Of a stretch of DNA of 64,000 bases, positions 20,383 through 29,161 are shown piece by piece. A program made the translations under genes and the position numbers. The notes under the pieces were generated by a model, which saw nothing but the letters and a program-made list of their open reading frames with translations, had not been told where the DNA came from and made no database searches. This DNA comes from Paraneptunicella aestuarii (GTDB lineage: Bacteria; Pseudomonadota; Gammaproteobacteria; Enterobacterales; Alteromonadaceae): NCBI RefSeq assembly GCF_019900845.1, contig NZ_CP074570.1:3844001-3908000 (forward strand), in the 5' to 3' direction. Numbering within the stretch: position 1 is the stretch's first letter; each line of letters begins with the position of its first letter.

Positions 20383-21186
20383 TCACCTCTCAGACAGCTC
20401 CTTCTCTCCAACCACAATCACATCATAAGGTTCCAGTTGTTTAATACTGCTTCTTAAGCGTTCTTCGATGTCGTTTAACTGTTCGATACGATTGCAAAAC
20501 CATTGGGCTTTTTTACGCAATGTGCCAGCTTTGGGCCCCACGGTGCGTTCAATCTCTTCGCCCATTTGTTCCAAACGTTGGGATAACTCGTCAATGCGTT
20601 TTTCCATGTTGGCGTCGTTGTTGGAGGTCAGGCCGCCTATGGCTGACAAGATACCGCCCAAAGACGTGCTAATGGCGCTTTCCAGTTCTTCTTCCAGTTC
20701 TTCGTCAACGAATTCGTCAACATCTTCCAGACTGCCTGGGCCTATGTAGTAATTATCTCCAGCATGAATAAACTTTTGGTGAACCTTCCTCTTAACTCTT
20801 TCTAACGACGATTCAATTTTGTCGTAGCTTTGGTGATCACTGCCCACCAAGCCTACATAGACGTGCTGCACAGTATCCACTGCCAATTCCACGCCTTCCA
20901 CAGCCAGTAATATCATATTGGGGACAATGTCATGCACTTCGTCAGATAGCGCTTTGATGTCGGCTTGTTGCTCTTCATCAAGCTGGATCCAGTGACCGCC
21001 AACAATGAGTTGGTTATCACCATTAATCTGATACCGGGTGATTTGTTCGTCAACAACACGAATATGCTTGTCGTTTACGATAAATCCGTAACGTAAATCA
21101 ACATCGCATTGCAGCTCGGCTTGAGCATAGCTTGTCATAAAAACAGAAAACGCCATTAGGGCGTATTTGGAGACGTTGGTTAACAA
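20383..21186 (-). CDS. YggN-like exported protein (DUF2884)
   Basis: A 268-residue protein with a signal peptide (MLTNVSKYALMAFSVF, cleavage after YAQA). The layout recalls E. coli YggN: a beta-rich start, a statement-like DNQLIVGGHWIQLDEEQQ section, acidic middle (EFVDEELEEELE), and a helical end. I chose the TTG at 21186, which has GGGA seven bases upstream and gives a clean signal peptide; a GTG at 21210 would add eight residues. In E. coli yggN lies close to hemW/rdgB, matching the position here. Function is unknown; probably periplasmic. Confidence 0.72.
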   Translation of the reverse strand: MLTNVSKYALMAFSVFMTSYAQAELQCDVDLRYGFIVNDKHIRVVDEQITRYQINGDNQLIVGGHWIQLDEEQQADIKALSDEVHDIVPNMILLAVEGVELAVDTVQHVYVGLVGSDHQSYDKIESSLERVKRKVHQKFIHAGDNYYIGPGSLEDVDEFVDEELEEELESAISTSLGGILSAIGGLTSNNDANMEKRIDELSQRLEQMGEEIERTVGPKAGTLRKKAQWFCNRIEQLNDIEERLRSSIKQLEPYDVIVVGEKELSER

Positions 21187-21341
21187 GTGAATATCCCAAA
21201 TCAATAGCACTTAACTGGGCTATATTGTGCCTTAAAATAGATGTCAGGAAACAATCTTTTAGATAAATGGCTTAAATATCACGGCGATCAGAATTGATCT
21301 TTAAATATGAACATGAGTTCTTTGCATAATGGCTGCTCGGC

Positions 21342-21851
21342 TTATTCTTTTTCCTTGGAAGCCAGCTTTTCCTGTAATTCGTTTAGTGTCACTTCCAACG
21401 CTTCACTGCGCTTTTTATGCGCAGCAATATCCGTGACGTCATAAATCATCATGCACAAGTAATCAACTTTGCCTATGGTGTTAGTTAAGGGTGATAATGT
21501 GATGTTTTGGTACATGAAATCTTCTGTACCCGTAATAGGACGATAGTTGGGAAACTTAAAAACATAGGGTCGTTGTTCCCAGGTAATAAAAGCCCGGCCT
21601 CGAAAATCAAAGACAGGACGGCACTTATTGCGGAACCATTTCTGATTTAAGTCAGGAAACAGATCAAACAGGCACTTTTCACGCACCTGACTGGGTAACA
21701 TGCTGCTGTGACTTTCCATGAATGCATTCCAGACACGAACACGATAGTCTCGATCGAGCACGACAATACCAACATCCACGGTCTGAACCATGTCCATCAT
21801 CCAGTGAAATTCTGAAAACTCGTCTTGCATATGCTTGTTCTGAAACGACAC
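21342..21851 (-). CDS. PAS-domain protein
   Basis: A 169-residue single PAS domain (about 18-130, with VDVGIVVLDRDYRVRVWN) followed by a short coiled coil. There is no kinase, cyclase or other output domain, so it should act by binding a partner. It begins 5 bases after the response regulator-CheC gene and is surely in the same operon. No cofactor can be assigned from the sequence. The pair may form a small sensory module without a dedicated kinase in the window. Confidence 0.82.
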   Translation of the reverse strand: MSFQNKHMQDEFSEFHWMMDMVQTVDVGIVVLDRDYRVRVWNAFMESHSSMLPSQVREKCLFDLFPDLNQKWFRNKCRPVFDFRGRAFITWEQRPYVFKFPNYRPITGTEDFMYQNITLSPLTNTIGKVDYLCMMIYDVTDIAAHKKRSEALEVTLNELQEKLASKEKE

Positions 21852-21856
21852 GATAT

Positions 21857-22861
21857 CTAGTCCTCCAACAAATGTGACAGCTTATAATTCATCACTTTCA
21901 TTGATTCTTCCGTCAGTAAAAAGACCAAATCGCAATGCACGTTGTATCCTTCTAATCCGTAACTTAATTCAATGGCAAGTGTGCGATTCCAACGCATCTT
22001 ATTTTGTGAAATCAATTCAGAAATACTGCGATGCTGCCCTAACACTACCGGATGCCCTTGGCTAAACTGCAAATCCAGTTGGTCTGCTAAACCATTTAAA
22101 CAGGTGCCAATGAGAATATTGGCAGCATCCATCAGCAATTCCAGTTGCACCTGATCGTCAACCTCGCCTTCAACTCCGAGAATTTTGGCGACATCATCGA
22201 AACTTGAGTCACTTAAAATGAATAAGGCTTCGCCACAAACTCCAGGGCCAATAAAGCCCTGGCAAATCCCGGATACCTGATCTTTGAGTTCGATGTCTTG
22301 CAACATCATATATAACTCAGACACTTCGATCAGGTTCACGTTGGGTATAGGCAAGCGAACAAAAACATTGAGCAAACGCGCAAGATGATCTCCGGCCTTG
22401 CCCATCGCAATATTGGCAATTTCCTGATAACAGTCGCGTATGTCGCTATTTAATTCATCATCAGTTGAACGGGAAAGCTCATGTTCAGGCCATTTGCACT
22501 GCATGATGCCATGTTCAATCAACACCTTTTTGAGTACGGCAGGTTTTACTGGTTTTTCAATAAAATCAATAGCTCCAAGCGCTTTGACTCGCTCATGAGC
22601 AGTGGGTTGAACATCACCAGAGATAACAATAACCTGTGTTTCAAGATCTTCTCTGAGGATTGCATCAAGAGTTTGATAGCCATCCATAATGGGCATATTG
22701 AGGTCGAGCAACAATAAATCACCTTTGCCTTCCTTTAAAGCAGCAATGGCCTCGCCACCATGCTTGGCAAAATGAACTGCAACATCCCAATTTTCAGGTA
22801 AACATTTGGCGGCTTGCTTGCGCGCCACCATTGAATCGTCACAGATCAGAACTGAAAACAT
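21857..22861 (-). CDS. Response regulator with CheC-like phosphatase domain
   Basis: A 334-residue two-domain protein. The N-terminal receiver has the acidic pair Asp8/Asp9, phospho-acceptor Asp53 and Lys103. The C-terminal half is CheC/CheX-like, with two phosphatase-type signatures: EIANIAMGKA near 145 and AANILIG in the second repeat. CheC-type domains dephosphorylate CheY-like proteins, so this may be a regulator that acts on its own or another receiver. It is first in an operon with the PAS protein. No chemotaxis genes are adjacent. Confidence 0.88.
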   Translation of the reverse strand: MFSVLICDDSMVARKQAAKCLPENWDVAVHFAKHGGEAIAALKEGKGDLLLLDLNMPIMDGYQTLDAILREDLETQVIVISGDVQPTAHERVKALGAIDFIEKPVKPAVLKKVLIEHGIMQCKWPEHELSRSTDDELNSDIRDCYQEIANIAMGKAGDHLARLLNVFVRLPIPNVNLIEVSELYMMLQDIELKDQVSGICQGFIGPGVCGEALFILSDSSFDDVAKILGVEGEVDDQVQLELLMDAANILIGTCLNGLADQLDLQFSQGHPVVLGQHRSISELISQNKMRWNRTLAIELSYGLEGYNVHCDLVFLLTEESMKVMNYKLSHLLED

Positions 22862-23450
22862 ATACCAACACTTCTCTTTGAATACATTGTTATACCTTGT
22901 TCTCTTTGTTCAAGAGTTCCTCTATTACGCAACTAGGGCTTTCACTTCCCCTTTGCCTTTATCCTTTGAAAAACTATCCTCAAGTACATTTCCTACGCCG
23001 AAAAAATCAAATTCTGACCTTGATTTCAGTCGCTGTAATAACATAACTCCGAGAAATAACTGTGAAGAAGACTCCCTTCTAACTATAAGATTAGCACTAC
23101 CCTTGAGGTTTTAAATATATAATTTCATGCAGGGTTGCATTTTAATTGATTGATTTTGTTACTCTTAGTATTACCAAGTCAGCAACAATACCGGCAATAC
23201 TAGTCTTTAATAGAATTAATACCGTAACAAAATGAAATTACATACTTTGGCTAATACATATTGGCTTTAGCATTCGTGACATCTTTTTTAACTCGAACTT
23301 GCCACGATAAAACAACAGCCGATCAGTTAAAGTATGGACTCTGAGAATGACTCGTCAAATATAGTTCTGGAACAAAATTTATAACACGTCAGAGGGAGTC
23401 TGTTTTGTAACACAGAGAAAAGGGGCTGCAGGAAACAAGCAGCAATTTTC
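22862..23450. other. Long AT-rich intergenic region
   Basis: About 590 bases between the divergently placed response regulator start and the palindrome at 23451. Short frames here lack ribosome binding sites and coding character. It should hold the promoter of the response regulator operon; I see no convincing RNA gene or operator. Confidence 0.4.
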
Positions 23451-23505
23451 CGCCAACCCTGACTTTCAGGGAGTGATGATAATGACCCGATAAACTGGGT
23501 TGGCG
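23451..23505. repeat. Inverted repeat with nested hairpin
   Basis: CGCCAACCC (23451-23459) pairs with GGGTTGGCG (23497-23505). Inside, CCCTGA-CTT-TCAGGG forms a hairpin that competes for three bases of the outer stem. It begins 11 bases after the stop of the small gene at 23516. The layout resembles dispersed intergenic repeats rather than a terminator, as there is no T run. Confidence 0.55.
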
Positions 23506-23515
23506 ATAAACGAAT

Positions 23516-23845
23516 TTAGATAACGCTATCCTGATGGATCTTGATAAAGATTGAAGTGTCTTTTTTACTGTAATCCAAGCGATACTCTTTACCATTCAAC
23601 GTTTGCACAAATAGCAAAGTTTTTTCATCGCCAAACACTTCAGCCAAAGTCACATCAATCAATTCCATGTCAAACCTCTTGGCATCACGTTTACTTTCAG
23701 GAATTGGTCCATCATATAGTTTTATTCCTCGGTGCGTCACGATCACCGGCGGATTTTCTTCACCATTAAGGATCAATAAATCAAATTTACGAACCTTGTG
23801 AATAATTGTATTTCTACCACTAAGTAAGAACGGCTTTTCGTTCAT
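23516..23845 (-). CDS. Small protein of unknown function
   Basis: A 109-residue acidic-to-neutral soluble protein with no signal peptide or recognised domain. A good ribosome binding site (GGGGAG) lies seven bases ahead of the ATG, which is why I treat it as a real gene. Predicted strands (KFDLLILNGEENPPVIVTH) suggest a small beta fold. It stands alone. Confidence 0.6.
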   Translation of the reverse strand: MNEKPFLLSGRNTIIHKVRKFDLLILNGEENPPVIVTHRGIKLYDGPIPESKRDAKRFDMELIDVTLAEVFGDEKTLLFVQTLNGKEYRLDYSKKDTSIFIKIHQDSVI

Positions 23846-24111
23846 AGGTCACTCCCCAAAGACAAAGCTCTATTATTTTTACATAGTTTACTCGCGAATA
23901 ATGCGAGAAACATAGCAAATAATTTGCTTTTTGACATCTGTAATATGAAATCAATGGACGTTTATTTTGTTTACTGAACAAAAGTTATACAAAGAGTTAC
24001 GATATCAGTACGTTAGCGACTTAAAAATATAAGGAAAAGATATCTTTATTCATACCAAAAACAGCATAAAAACAGTGGAGTTTTTGAGGTTTATTCCAGC
24101 TTATTCAGCAC

Positions 24112-24204
24112 TGCATAAAAACCCCAAGAATAACCTCTTGGGATAAGGCAATAAGTATGAATTTGATCAACCAAGCTTTACACCCCAAACAAAATGCGAA
24201 CCAG
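24112..24204 (-). ncRNA. Possible small RNA (promoter plus terminator on minus strand)
   Basis: The hairpin CCCAAG/CTTGGG (24123-24142) is followed on the minus strand by a run of five Ts, as in an intrinsic terminator, but no minus-strand gene lies upstream of it. About 70-110 bases to its right, the minus strand has TTGTCA (24239-24234), a 17-base spacer and GTAAAT (24216-24211), a weak promoter. Together they would give a transcript of about 92 bases. This is a speculative call. Confidence 0.22.
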
Positions 24205-24431
24205 CACACAATTTACATGGTTGTTACCTAGCCTGACAATAATTAAGCTACCTAAGCGAAATAAGTGAATTCAAGGTATTGATAGCATATGAAAGCGCGA
24301 GAAAAGCTAAAAAGCGTCATAGGTTTCGTTGCACGTTTAACCTTAAGCATCTCATTTCGGCCTTGAGAAGATTTGCGGCTACCCCCAGATCAGGTAATAT
24401 CAACTCAATACAATATATAAGAGAGTTTCCT

Positions 24432-25733
24432 TTGCGTATTTTTGCTGACTCAAATACCCAACGCATCCCTACTTCCCAATGGCAGCGCACTTGCAAACTT
24501 GCCTGTGTCGGTTTCTCACTGCTTACAGCAAACATGGCGTTCGCTTCATCTTCCCCAGTACAAGTTCCGCAAGAGCCAGACGGCTTTGAACAATGCATTA
24601 GCGATATTCAGGGTGAAGCTCGAAAAGCGGGAGTATCAGAAGAAACCGTTGTGAATGTTTTAGGTAACAGCAAGTTTGTTTCCAATGTCATCAAATACGA
24701 TCGCAGCCAACCCGAATTTGTGCAGACCTTTACCAACTATTTTGGCAAACGAGTCAATGACTGGCGCATAAACAGAGGCCGTGAACTCTACAAAGAACAT
24801 CAGGCATTACTGCAAAAGCTTGCGGCCCAGTATGGTGTTCCAGCTCATTATCTGGTTGCCTTTTGGGGGCTGGAAACCAATTTTGGTAACTACAAAGGCA
24901 AGATGCCCATTATTGATTCCTTGACCACATTGGCTTGCGATCCTCGTCGCAGCAAGTTCTTTGAAAGCGAACTGATCCAGGCATTATTGTTAATGGACAG
25001 AGAAAACATTGATGTTGAAACCATGCTCGGTTCCTGGGCTGGCGCAATGGGACACACTCAGTTCATGCCTTCTGCTTATATGCGTTATGCCGTGGATGGT
25101 GACAATGATGGTAAAGCCGACCTCTGGAATAGCATTCCAGATGCCCTCACCTCTGCCGCCAACTTCCTCAGCAATTTGGGTTGGGAAAGAGGTTATCGCT
25201 GGGGAAGAGAGGTTCGACTACCAGAAAACTTTGACTATCAGCTCAGCGGCAAGGATCAACACTACGACCTGACCTTTTGGGGCAAACAGGGTTTAACCCA
25301 AATCAATGGCAAACCTCTGGGCAAGGGTGATTTAAAAGCCTCGCTACTGGTTCCTGCTGGCCATAAAGGCCCGGCATTTCTGGTGTATGACAATTTTGAT
25401 GTCATCATGAAGTGGAACCGCTCAGAGTTTTATGCGATTGCCGTTGGGCACTTGGCTGACCGCATTTCTGGTCAGGAGCAACTATCAAAACCCTTGCCAG
25501 AATTACCCATCTATACTCTGGACGATGTACGCCAGCTACAAAGCACTTTGAACCAATTAGGTTTTGATGTGGGTAGTCCTGACGGCATTATGGGGCCAGC
25601 AACACGTAAAGGTATCCGTGATTTTCAGGCATCAATAAAGTTGACCGCCGATGGATTCCCGGACAATCAGGTATTCCAGGCGCTGAAACAAGCGGCATCC
25701 ATAAATGATGAACCTGTGAGTCAAGTACAATAA
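24432..25733 (+). CDS. Lytic murein transglycosylase (MltB family) with peptidoglycan-binding domain
   Basis: Cleaves the MurNAc-GlcNAc bond of peptidoglycan, forming 1,6-anhydro ends. The frame is open from TTG 24279 with no in-frame ATG before the signal peptide; I place the start at TTG 24432 because GAGAG lies six bases upstream. This gives 433 residues with a signal sequence ending about NMAFA. The SLT domain shows the catalytic Glu in FWGLETNFGNYKGK, then GSWAGAMGHTQFMPS and YAVDGDNDGKADLW. A C-terminal PG-binding domain (about the last 70 residues, GFDVGSPDGIMGPATRKGI) follows. No lipobox is visible, so it is probably soluble in the periplasm. It stands alone. Confidence 0.88.
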   Translation: MRIFADSNTQRIPTSQWQRTCKLACVGFSLLTANMAFASSSPVQVPQEPDGFEQCISDIQGEARKAGVSEETVVNVLGNSKFVSNVIKYDRSQPEFVQTFTNYFGKRVNDWRINRGRELYKEHQALLQKLAAQYGVPAHYLVAFWGLETNFGNYKGKMPIIDSLTTLACDPRRSKFFESELIQALLLMDRENIDVETMLGSWAGAMGHTQFMPSAYMRYAVDGDNDGKADLWNSIPDALTSAANFLSNLGWERGYRWGREVRLPENFDYQLSGKDQHYDLTFWGKQGLTQINGKPLGKGDLKASLLVPAGHKGPAFLVYDNFDVIMKWNRSEFYAIAVGHLADRISGQEQLSKPLPELPIYTLDDVRQLQSTLNQLGFDVGSPDGIMGPATRKGIRDFQASIKLTADGFPDNQVFQALKQAASINDEPVSQVQ

Positions 25734-25792
25734 TTGATTCCAGAGCTGCTTGAAGCAACTTTGCATAACCAGATGAGAGGGCTGTATATCCA

Positions 25793-26665
25793 ATGGTTAA
25801 ATCAATTCATGAGTGGCAAAGCCAAGGTGGTAACTATTTCACCTTCAAGCACCATCGAATTTTCTATAAAACAGCAGGTGAAGGTACGCCTCTCCTGCTA
25901 ATACATGGTTTTCCAACCGCCTGTTGGGATTGGTGTAAAATTTGGGATGAACTGGCTAGCCATTACAGGTTAATCACCTTTGATCTGATTGGATTCGGCC
26001 TCTCCGATAAGCCCAAACAGAATCAATATAGTATTTTCCAGCAAGCAGATATTGCCGAAGCCCTTTTATCTCACCTGAACCTGAAAGAATGCCATATTCT
26101 GGCACATGATTATGGTGATACCGTTGCTCAAGAATTGCTGGCCAGACACAACGAGAACAAACTGGCCATTGATCTGCAATCCATCGCTTACCTTAATGGC
26201 GGTCTATTTCATGGAGTGCATAAACCGCTTTTAATTCAAAAACTGCTGATGACACCGATTGGGCGATTCCTCGGTAAGTTGATTAATAAGGACAGATTCA
26301 CTCAGAGTATGCGCACTATTTGTGGCAAAAACTCTCAACCCTCAGAGCAAGAGCTCGACATATTGTGGCAGCTCATTACGCACAAAAACGGCAATGCAGT
26401 TATCCATAAAGTCATTCGTTATATGCATGAGCGTAAAAAACATGCCAAGCGCTGGATTGGTGCGTTGCAGCAAACCAAACTTCCCATGCGTTTAATTGAT
26501 GGAACGGTGGATCCTATCTCTGGTCAGCACCTGATTGACCACTATCAGGAACACATTCCAAATGCCGACACCATTGAGCTGGATGGAATTGGTCATTATC
26601 CGCAATTGGAAGCACCTGAAAAAGTGCTGGAATATTACCTGGAATTTCGACAACAGAATATGTGA
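25793..26665 (+). CDS. Alpha/beta hydrolase, haloalkane dehalogenase/epoxide hydrolase-like
   Basis: A 290-residue alpha/beta hydrolase with the HGFPTACWDW oxyanion segment near residue 40. The nucleophile elbow reads AHDYGD, with Asp106 in the nucleophile place, as in haloalkane dehalogenases and epoxide hydrolases, rather than the serine of esterases. The acid is probably the Asp in DGTVDPIS and the base the His in GIGHYPQLEAP. The substrate cannot be told from sequence. There is no signal peptide. Monocistronic, convergent with the coiled-coil gene. Confidence 0.88.
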   Translation: MVKSIHEWQSQGGNYFTFKHHRIFYKTAGEGTPLLLIHGFPTACWDWCKIWDELASHYRLITFDLIGFGLSDKPKQNQYSIFQQADIAEALLSHLNLKECHILAHDYGDTVAQELLARHNENKLAIDLQSIAYLNGGLFHGVHKPLLIQKLLMTPIGRFLGKLINKDRFTQSMRTICGKNSQPSEQELDILWQLITHKNGNAVIHKVIRYMHERKKHAKRWIGALQQTKLPMRLIDGTVDPISGQHLIDHYQEHIPNADTIELDGIGHYPQLEAPEKVLEYYLEFRQQNM

Positions 26666-26675
26666 TATATAAAGA

Positions 26676-26740
26676 AACTCGGCAGCATGGCCAAAAACCG
26701 ATGCTGCCGCAGGTGGTCGGGAAACCACTAAAACCGAGTT
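26676..26740. terminator. Branched hairpin between convergent genes
   Basis: AACTCGG (26676-26682) matches CCGAGTT (26734-26740). Inside, CGGCAGCAT (26680-26688) pairs perfectly with ATGCTGCCG (26701-26709), and GTGGT (26713-26717) with ACCAC (26724-26728). It fills the gap between two convergent stop codons, so a bidirectional transcript end is likely, though T runs are poor. Confidence 0.45.
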
Positions 26741-27668
26741 AGAAATTATAAACTTCAGCTAACTCCAACAACTTCTTCTGAGAAATTTTCTCGGTAACAC
26801 AAGACTTAATATCGCTGTTTTTGAACACATAAATGCGGTCTTTTTTAGCTCGGTTGCGTTTGGTTTTCTCATCGCCAAACTGCTGTAACACGATGCTGAC
26901 TCGCTCATTAGCCGGTAAGGATCTCAAACCTGAACCATAACGACATAACGCCTCGCCAAGCCCGGTTTCAAATTGAGCTAAAAAGCTTTTGCGCGTCGCT
27001 TCTCTTTTTTGCTGCTGTTCTTCCTCTTTTTTACGAGATTCTTCACGCAGCTTGGCTCTGGATTCCTGAACCTTAGCCTGTTCTTTTTGCAGCTTGTCCA
27101 GCTTATCTTCTACTTCTTTCAGTTCCGCTTGTAATTCCTTCGCACGTTTCTCGTCAGCATGTTTCATCTCAAACTTAATATCTCGCTGGCGATACGACAA
27201 ATCACGTCGATCTTCTTCCAATTCACGTTGATCATGTCCCAGGTCGCGGAGCCTTTCATGAACCACTCGTAATCCTTCTTTTGCCTGATCAAGTGCACTG
27301 TAGGTAATAAAGTGGACTTCTTTTTCGAAATCACTCATTCCATCGTCATCGTCCAATTCCATTACCGCCTCCGGTGGTTCGGGGGGCTCAGGGATCATGA
27401 CATCTAATTCCAGCCCTTCCAGAAAGTGACTGAAATCCCAACGACCACCTCTGGAACGCATACTAAATACAGCTCCCTGACCAGCCAAATAGGTTGATGT
27501 CACGTTGCTGACTCGCATATCACTGTCTTTTCCAGATTGCTTGAATGTGGTTTGTAAAATAGTGCCCATAATTTCCAGATCTTTATTCAGCCCTTCCAGA
27601 TCCGGTGTCGCAGCCATTGCTGATGCCGACATCAGGCAAGCTAAAGAGAAAGGTAATAGTGATTTCAT
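26739..27668 (-). CDS. Exported coiled-coil protein of unknown function
   Basis: A 309-residue protein with a signal peptide (MKSLLPFSLACLMSASAMA), an acidic stretch (about 95-115), a long charged coiled coil rich in Glu, Arg, Lys and Gln (about 130-225), and a globular end. I prefer ATG 27668, with GAGG seven bases upstream, over ATG 27680, which overlaps the stop of the anti-sigma gene. It is third in an operon with an ECF sigma factor and a membrane anti-sigma-like protein, so it may be a periplasmic partner or envelope-stress effector; that is inference. Confidence 0.8.
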   Translation of the reverse strand: MKSLLPFSLACLMSASAMAATPDLEGLNKDLEIMGTILQTTFKQSGKDSDMRVSNVTSTYLAGQGAVFSMRSRGGRWDFSHFLEGLELDVMIPEPPEPPEAVMELDDDDGMSDFEKEVHFITYSALDQAKEGLRVVHERLRDLGHDQRELEEDRRDLSYRQRDIKFEMKHADEKRAKELQAELKEVEDKLDKLQKEQAKVQESRAKLREESRKKEEEQQQKREATRKSFLAQFETGLGEALCRYGSGLRSLPANERVSIVLQQFGDEKTKRNRAKKDRIYVFKNSDIKSCVTEKISQKKLLELAEVYNF

Positions 27669-27676
27669 CGTGAACC

Positions 27677-28378
27677 TCATTTATCAAGGGTAATTGGGTT
27701 AGTGTCTGACTGTGCCTGCCAGCCATCTTCAGGTAGTCGATAAGAAATATCACGTTCCAAACGAGTAAGTTGTCTGGCGTAATAAACCTGATCATCTGCA
27801 CGTTGTTGGTTGACGAACTTAATCAGCTCCGCAAAATCTTGCTTGCGCTCGGTTCGATTCGCCGAAAGTAGATACTCTGCAAACTGAGCATTCAGCTGCT
27901 TTTGTTGATCCTGTAATTGAGCGGTATATTGCTGCAATTGTGAATTCTGTGTGGTTTGGTACGCAGTGAGTCGTTCATCCAACATGGATTGAATTTGCGT
28001 TTTGTCATAATCGTCAGCAAAACCAATTAACACGCCACTATCGGTGATATTGACTTGCAATTTTAAAGTCACCATCAAAATAGCGGCCATTGACGCGGCA
28101 AATGACAACAGTGGAAAACCTGACCATTGCCACCAGGGTTTGTTCACCTGGCGATGGTAGGGCGAAGCTCCCGCTGTGATCGTGGCGCTTCTGTTCCACT
28201 CAGGAACCGCCACTTCTTCATAATCCTGCCCCAAGGATTCGAATTTGGACATGGTCGCAACCAGTTGGGAAAATTCTCGATCTTCGCGGCACAGGCGTTC
28301 AAATTCTGCTTGCTCGTCTTGATTCAGTTGATCATCTAACCAACGAGCAAACAAGATGTCTTTATCTTGCTTCTGCAT
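27677..28378 (-). CDS. Membrane anti-sigma factor-like protein
   Basis: A 233-residue protein: an N-terminal cytoplasmic region of about 85 residues (RWLDDQLNQDEQAEFERL, like anti-sigma domains), one membrane segment (about 92-112, FPLLSFAASMAAILMVTL), then a periplasmic Gln-rich coiled coil. ATG 28378 has GGAG seven bases upstream; the in-frame TTG two codons earlier is less likely. It overlaps the sigma factor gene by 17 bases. No zinc-finger HxxxCxxC motif is visible. The assignment rests on topology and gene order. Confidence 0.75.
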   Translation of the reverse strand: MQKQDKDILFARWLDDQLNQDEQAEFERLCREDREFSQLVATMSKFESLGQDYEEVAVPEWNRSATITAGASPYHRQVNKPWWQWSGFPLLSFAASMAAILMVTLKLQVNITDSGVLIGFADDYDKTQIQSMLDERLTAYQTTQNSQLQQYTAQLQDQQKQLNAQFAEYLLSANRTERKQDFAELIKFVNQQRADDQVYYARQLTRLERDISYRLPEDGWQAQSDTNPITLDK

Positions 28379-28937
28379 GGTCAATCTCCAGTATTTGTTT
28401 CAATTTTTCCAGCGCACTGTATAAGCGGGATTTCACCGTATTGCTCGGCACATCCAATTGTTGGGCAATTTCATCAAAGGTAAATTGCCCGAAGAATTTC
28501 AATTCCAGCACCGCTCTTTGAGCTAAGGGTAATTGTTGCAATGCGCCAATAAGTTGCTTGTTACTCTGATTCATCAATAGCATTTGCTCAGGTAAAGGTT
28601 CTTCGCAAACTTGTTCCGGTGCGTCATCCAACCCTTGAGTTGGTTTCTTCTTGCGGTAAAACTCGACACATCGGTAACTGGCAATTCTAAACAACCAGCC
28701 TTTAAAACTGCCTTCTGAACGAAAGGTTGCCAAATTGCGATAAACCGAAATGAACACTTCCTGCATCAGATCCAGCGCATCTTCCGTATTTCCGGTCATC
28801 CTGATGCCGTAGTTATAAACCGCCTTTTCATATCGTTTGACGATCTTTAACCAGGCATTGTCATTACCGCTTAACGCCTTCTTTATAAGTTGTTCGTCAC
28901 TTTGTTCAAACAAGATGATAAGTGTCCCAATTAGCAT
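28362..28937 (-). CDS. ECF sigma factor, RpoE-like
   Basis: A 191-residue extracytoplasmic-function sigma factor. Region 2 contains YNYGIRMTGNTEDALDLMQEVF and the -10 recognition helix; region 4 has LPLAQRAVLELKFFGQFT and the helix-turn-helix EIAQQLDVPSNTVKSRLYSA. First gene of a three-gene cassette with its presumed membrane anti-sigma factor and an exported coiled-coil protein. This order and the overlap suggest the sigma factor is held inactive until an envelope signal. No self-promoter was identified with certainty. Confidence 0.92.
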   Translation of the reverse strand: MLIGTLIILFEQSDEQLIKKALSGNDNAWLKIVKRYEKAVYNYGIRMTGNTEDALDLMQEVFISVYRNLATFRSEGSFKGWLFRIASYRCVEFYRKKKPTQGLDDAPEQVCEEPLPEQMLLMNQSNKQLIGALQQLPLAQRAVLELKFFGQFTFDEIAQQLDVPSNTVKSRLYSALEKLKQILEIDHAEAR

Positions 28938-29127
28938 ATTCCGGCGAGAATTAACTATCAGCGCATAACGAATATGAATGTTTAATTATTGTTATCTGAC
29001 TCTTTAAACTGCCTGTTTTGAACAAATTACAGCAAGAGAGTTCAGATGTTCTGGGTATAAAGTCGCGAGTCGTTTTAAAAAAGTTTGGATGAAATGAAAA
29101 AATATCGAATTTGTTTGTAGGACTAAA

Positions 29128-29154
29128 GAGCCCGGTTTGGGATACACCGGGCTC
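29128..29154 (-). terminator. Hairpin after oxyR
   Basis: Perfect 9-bp stem GAGCCCGGT/ACCGGGCTC with a 9-base loop, 8 bases beyond the oxyR stop. On the minus strand it is followed by TTTAGTCC, a short T run. Confidence 0.65.
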
Positions 29155-29161
29155 ATATTTC

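Noticed and set aside
23389..23595. Small minus-strand frame across the palindrome at 23451
   Set aside because: It is mostly translation of the inverted repeat and overlaps the gene at 23516, which has a better ribosome binding site.
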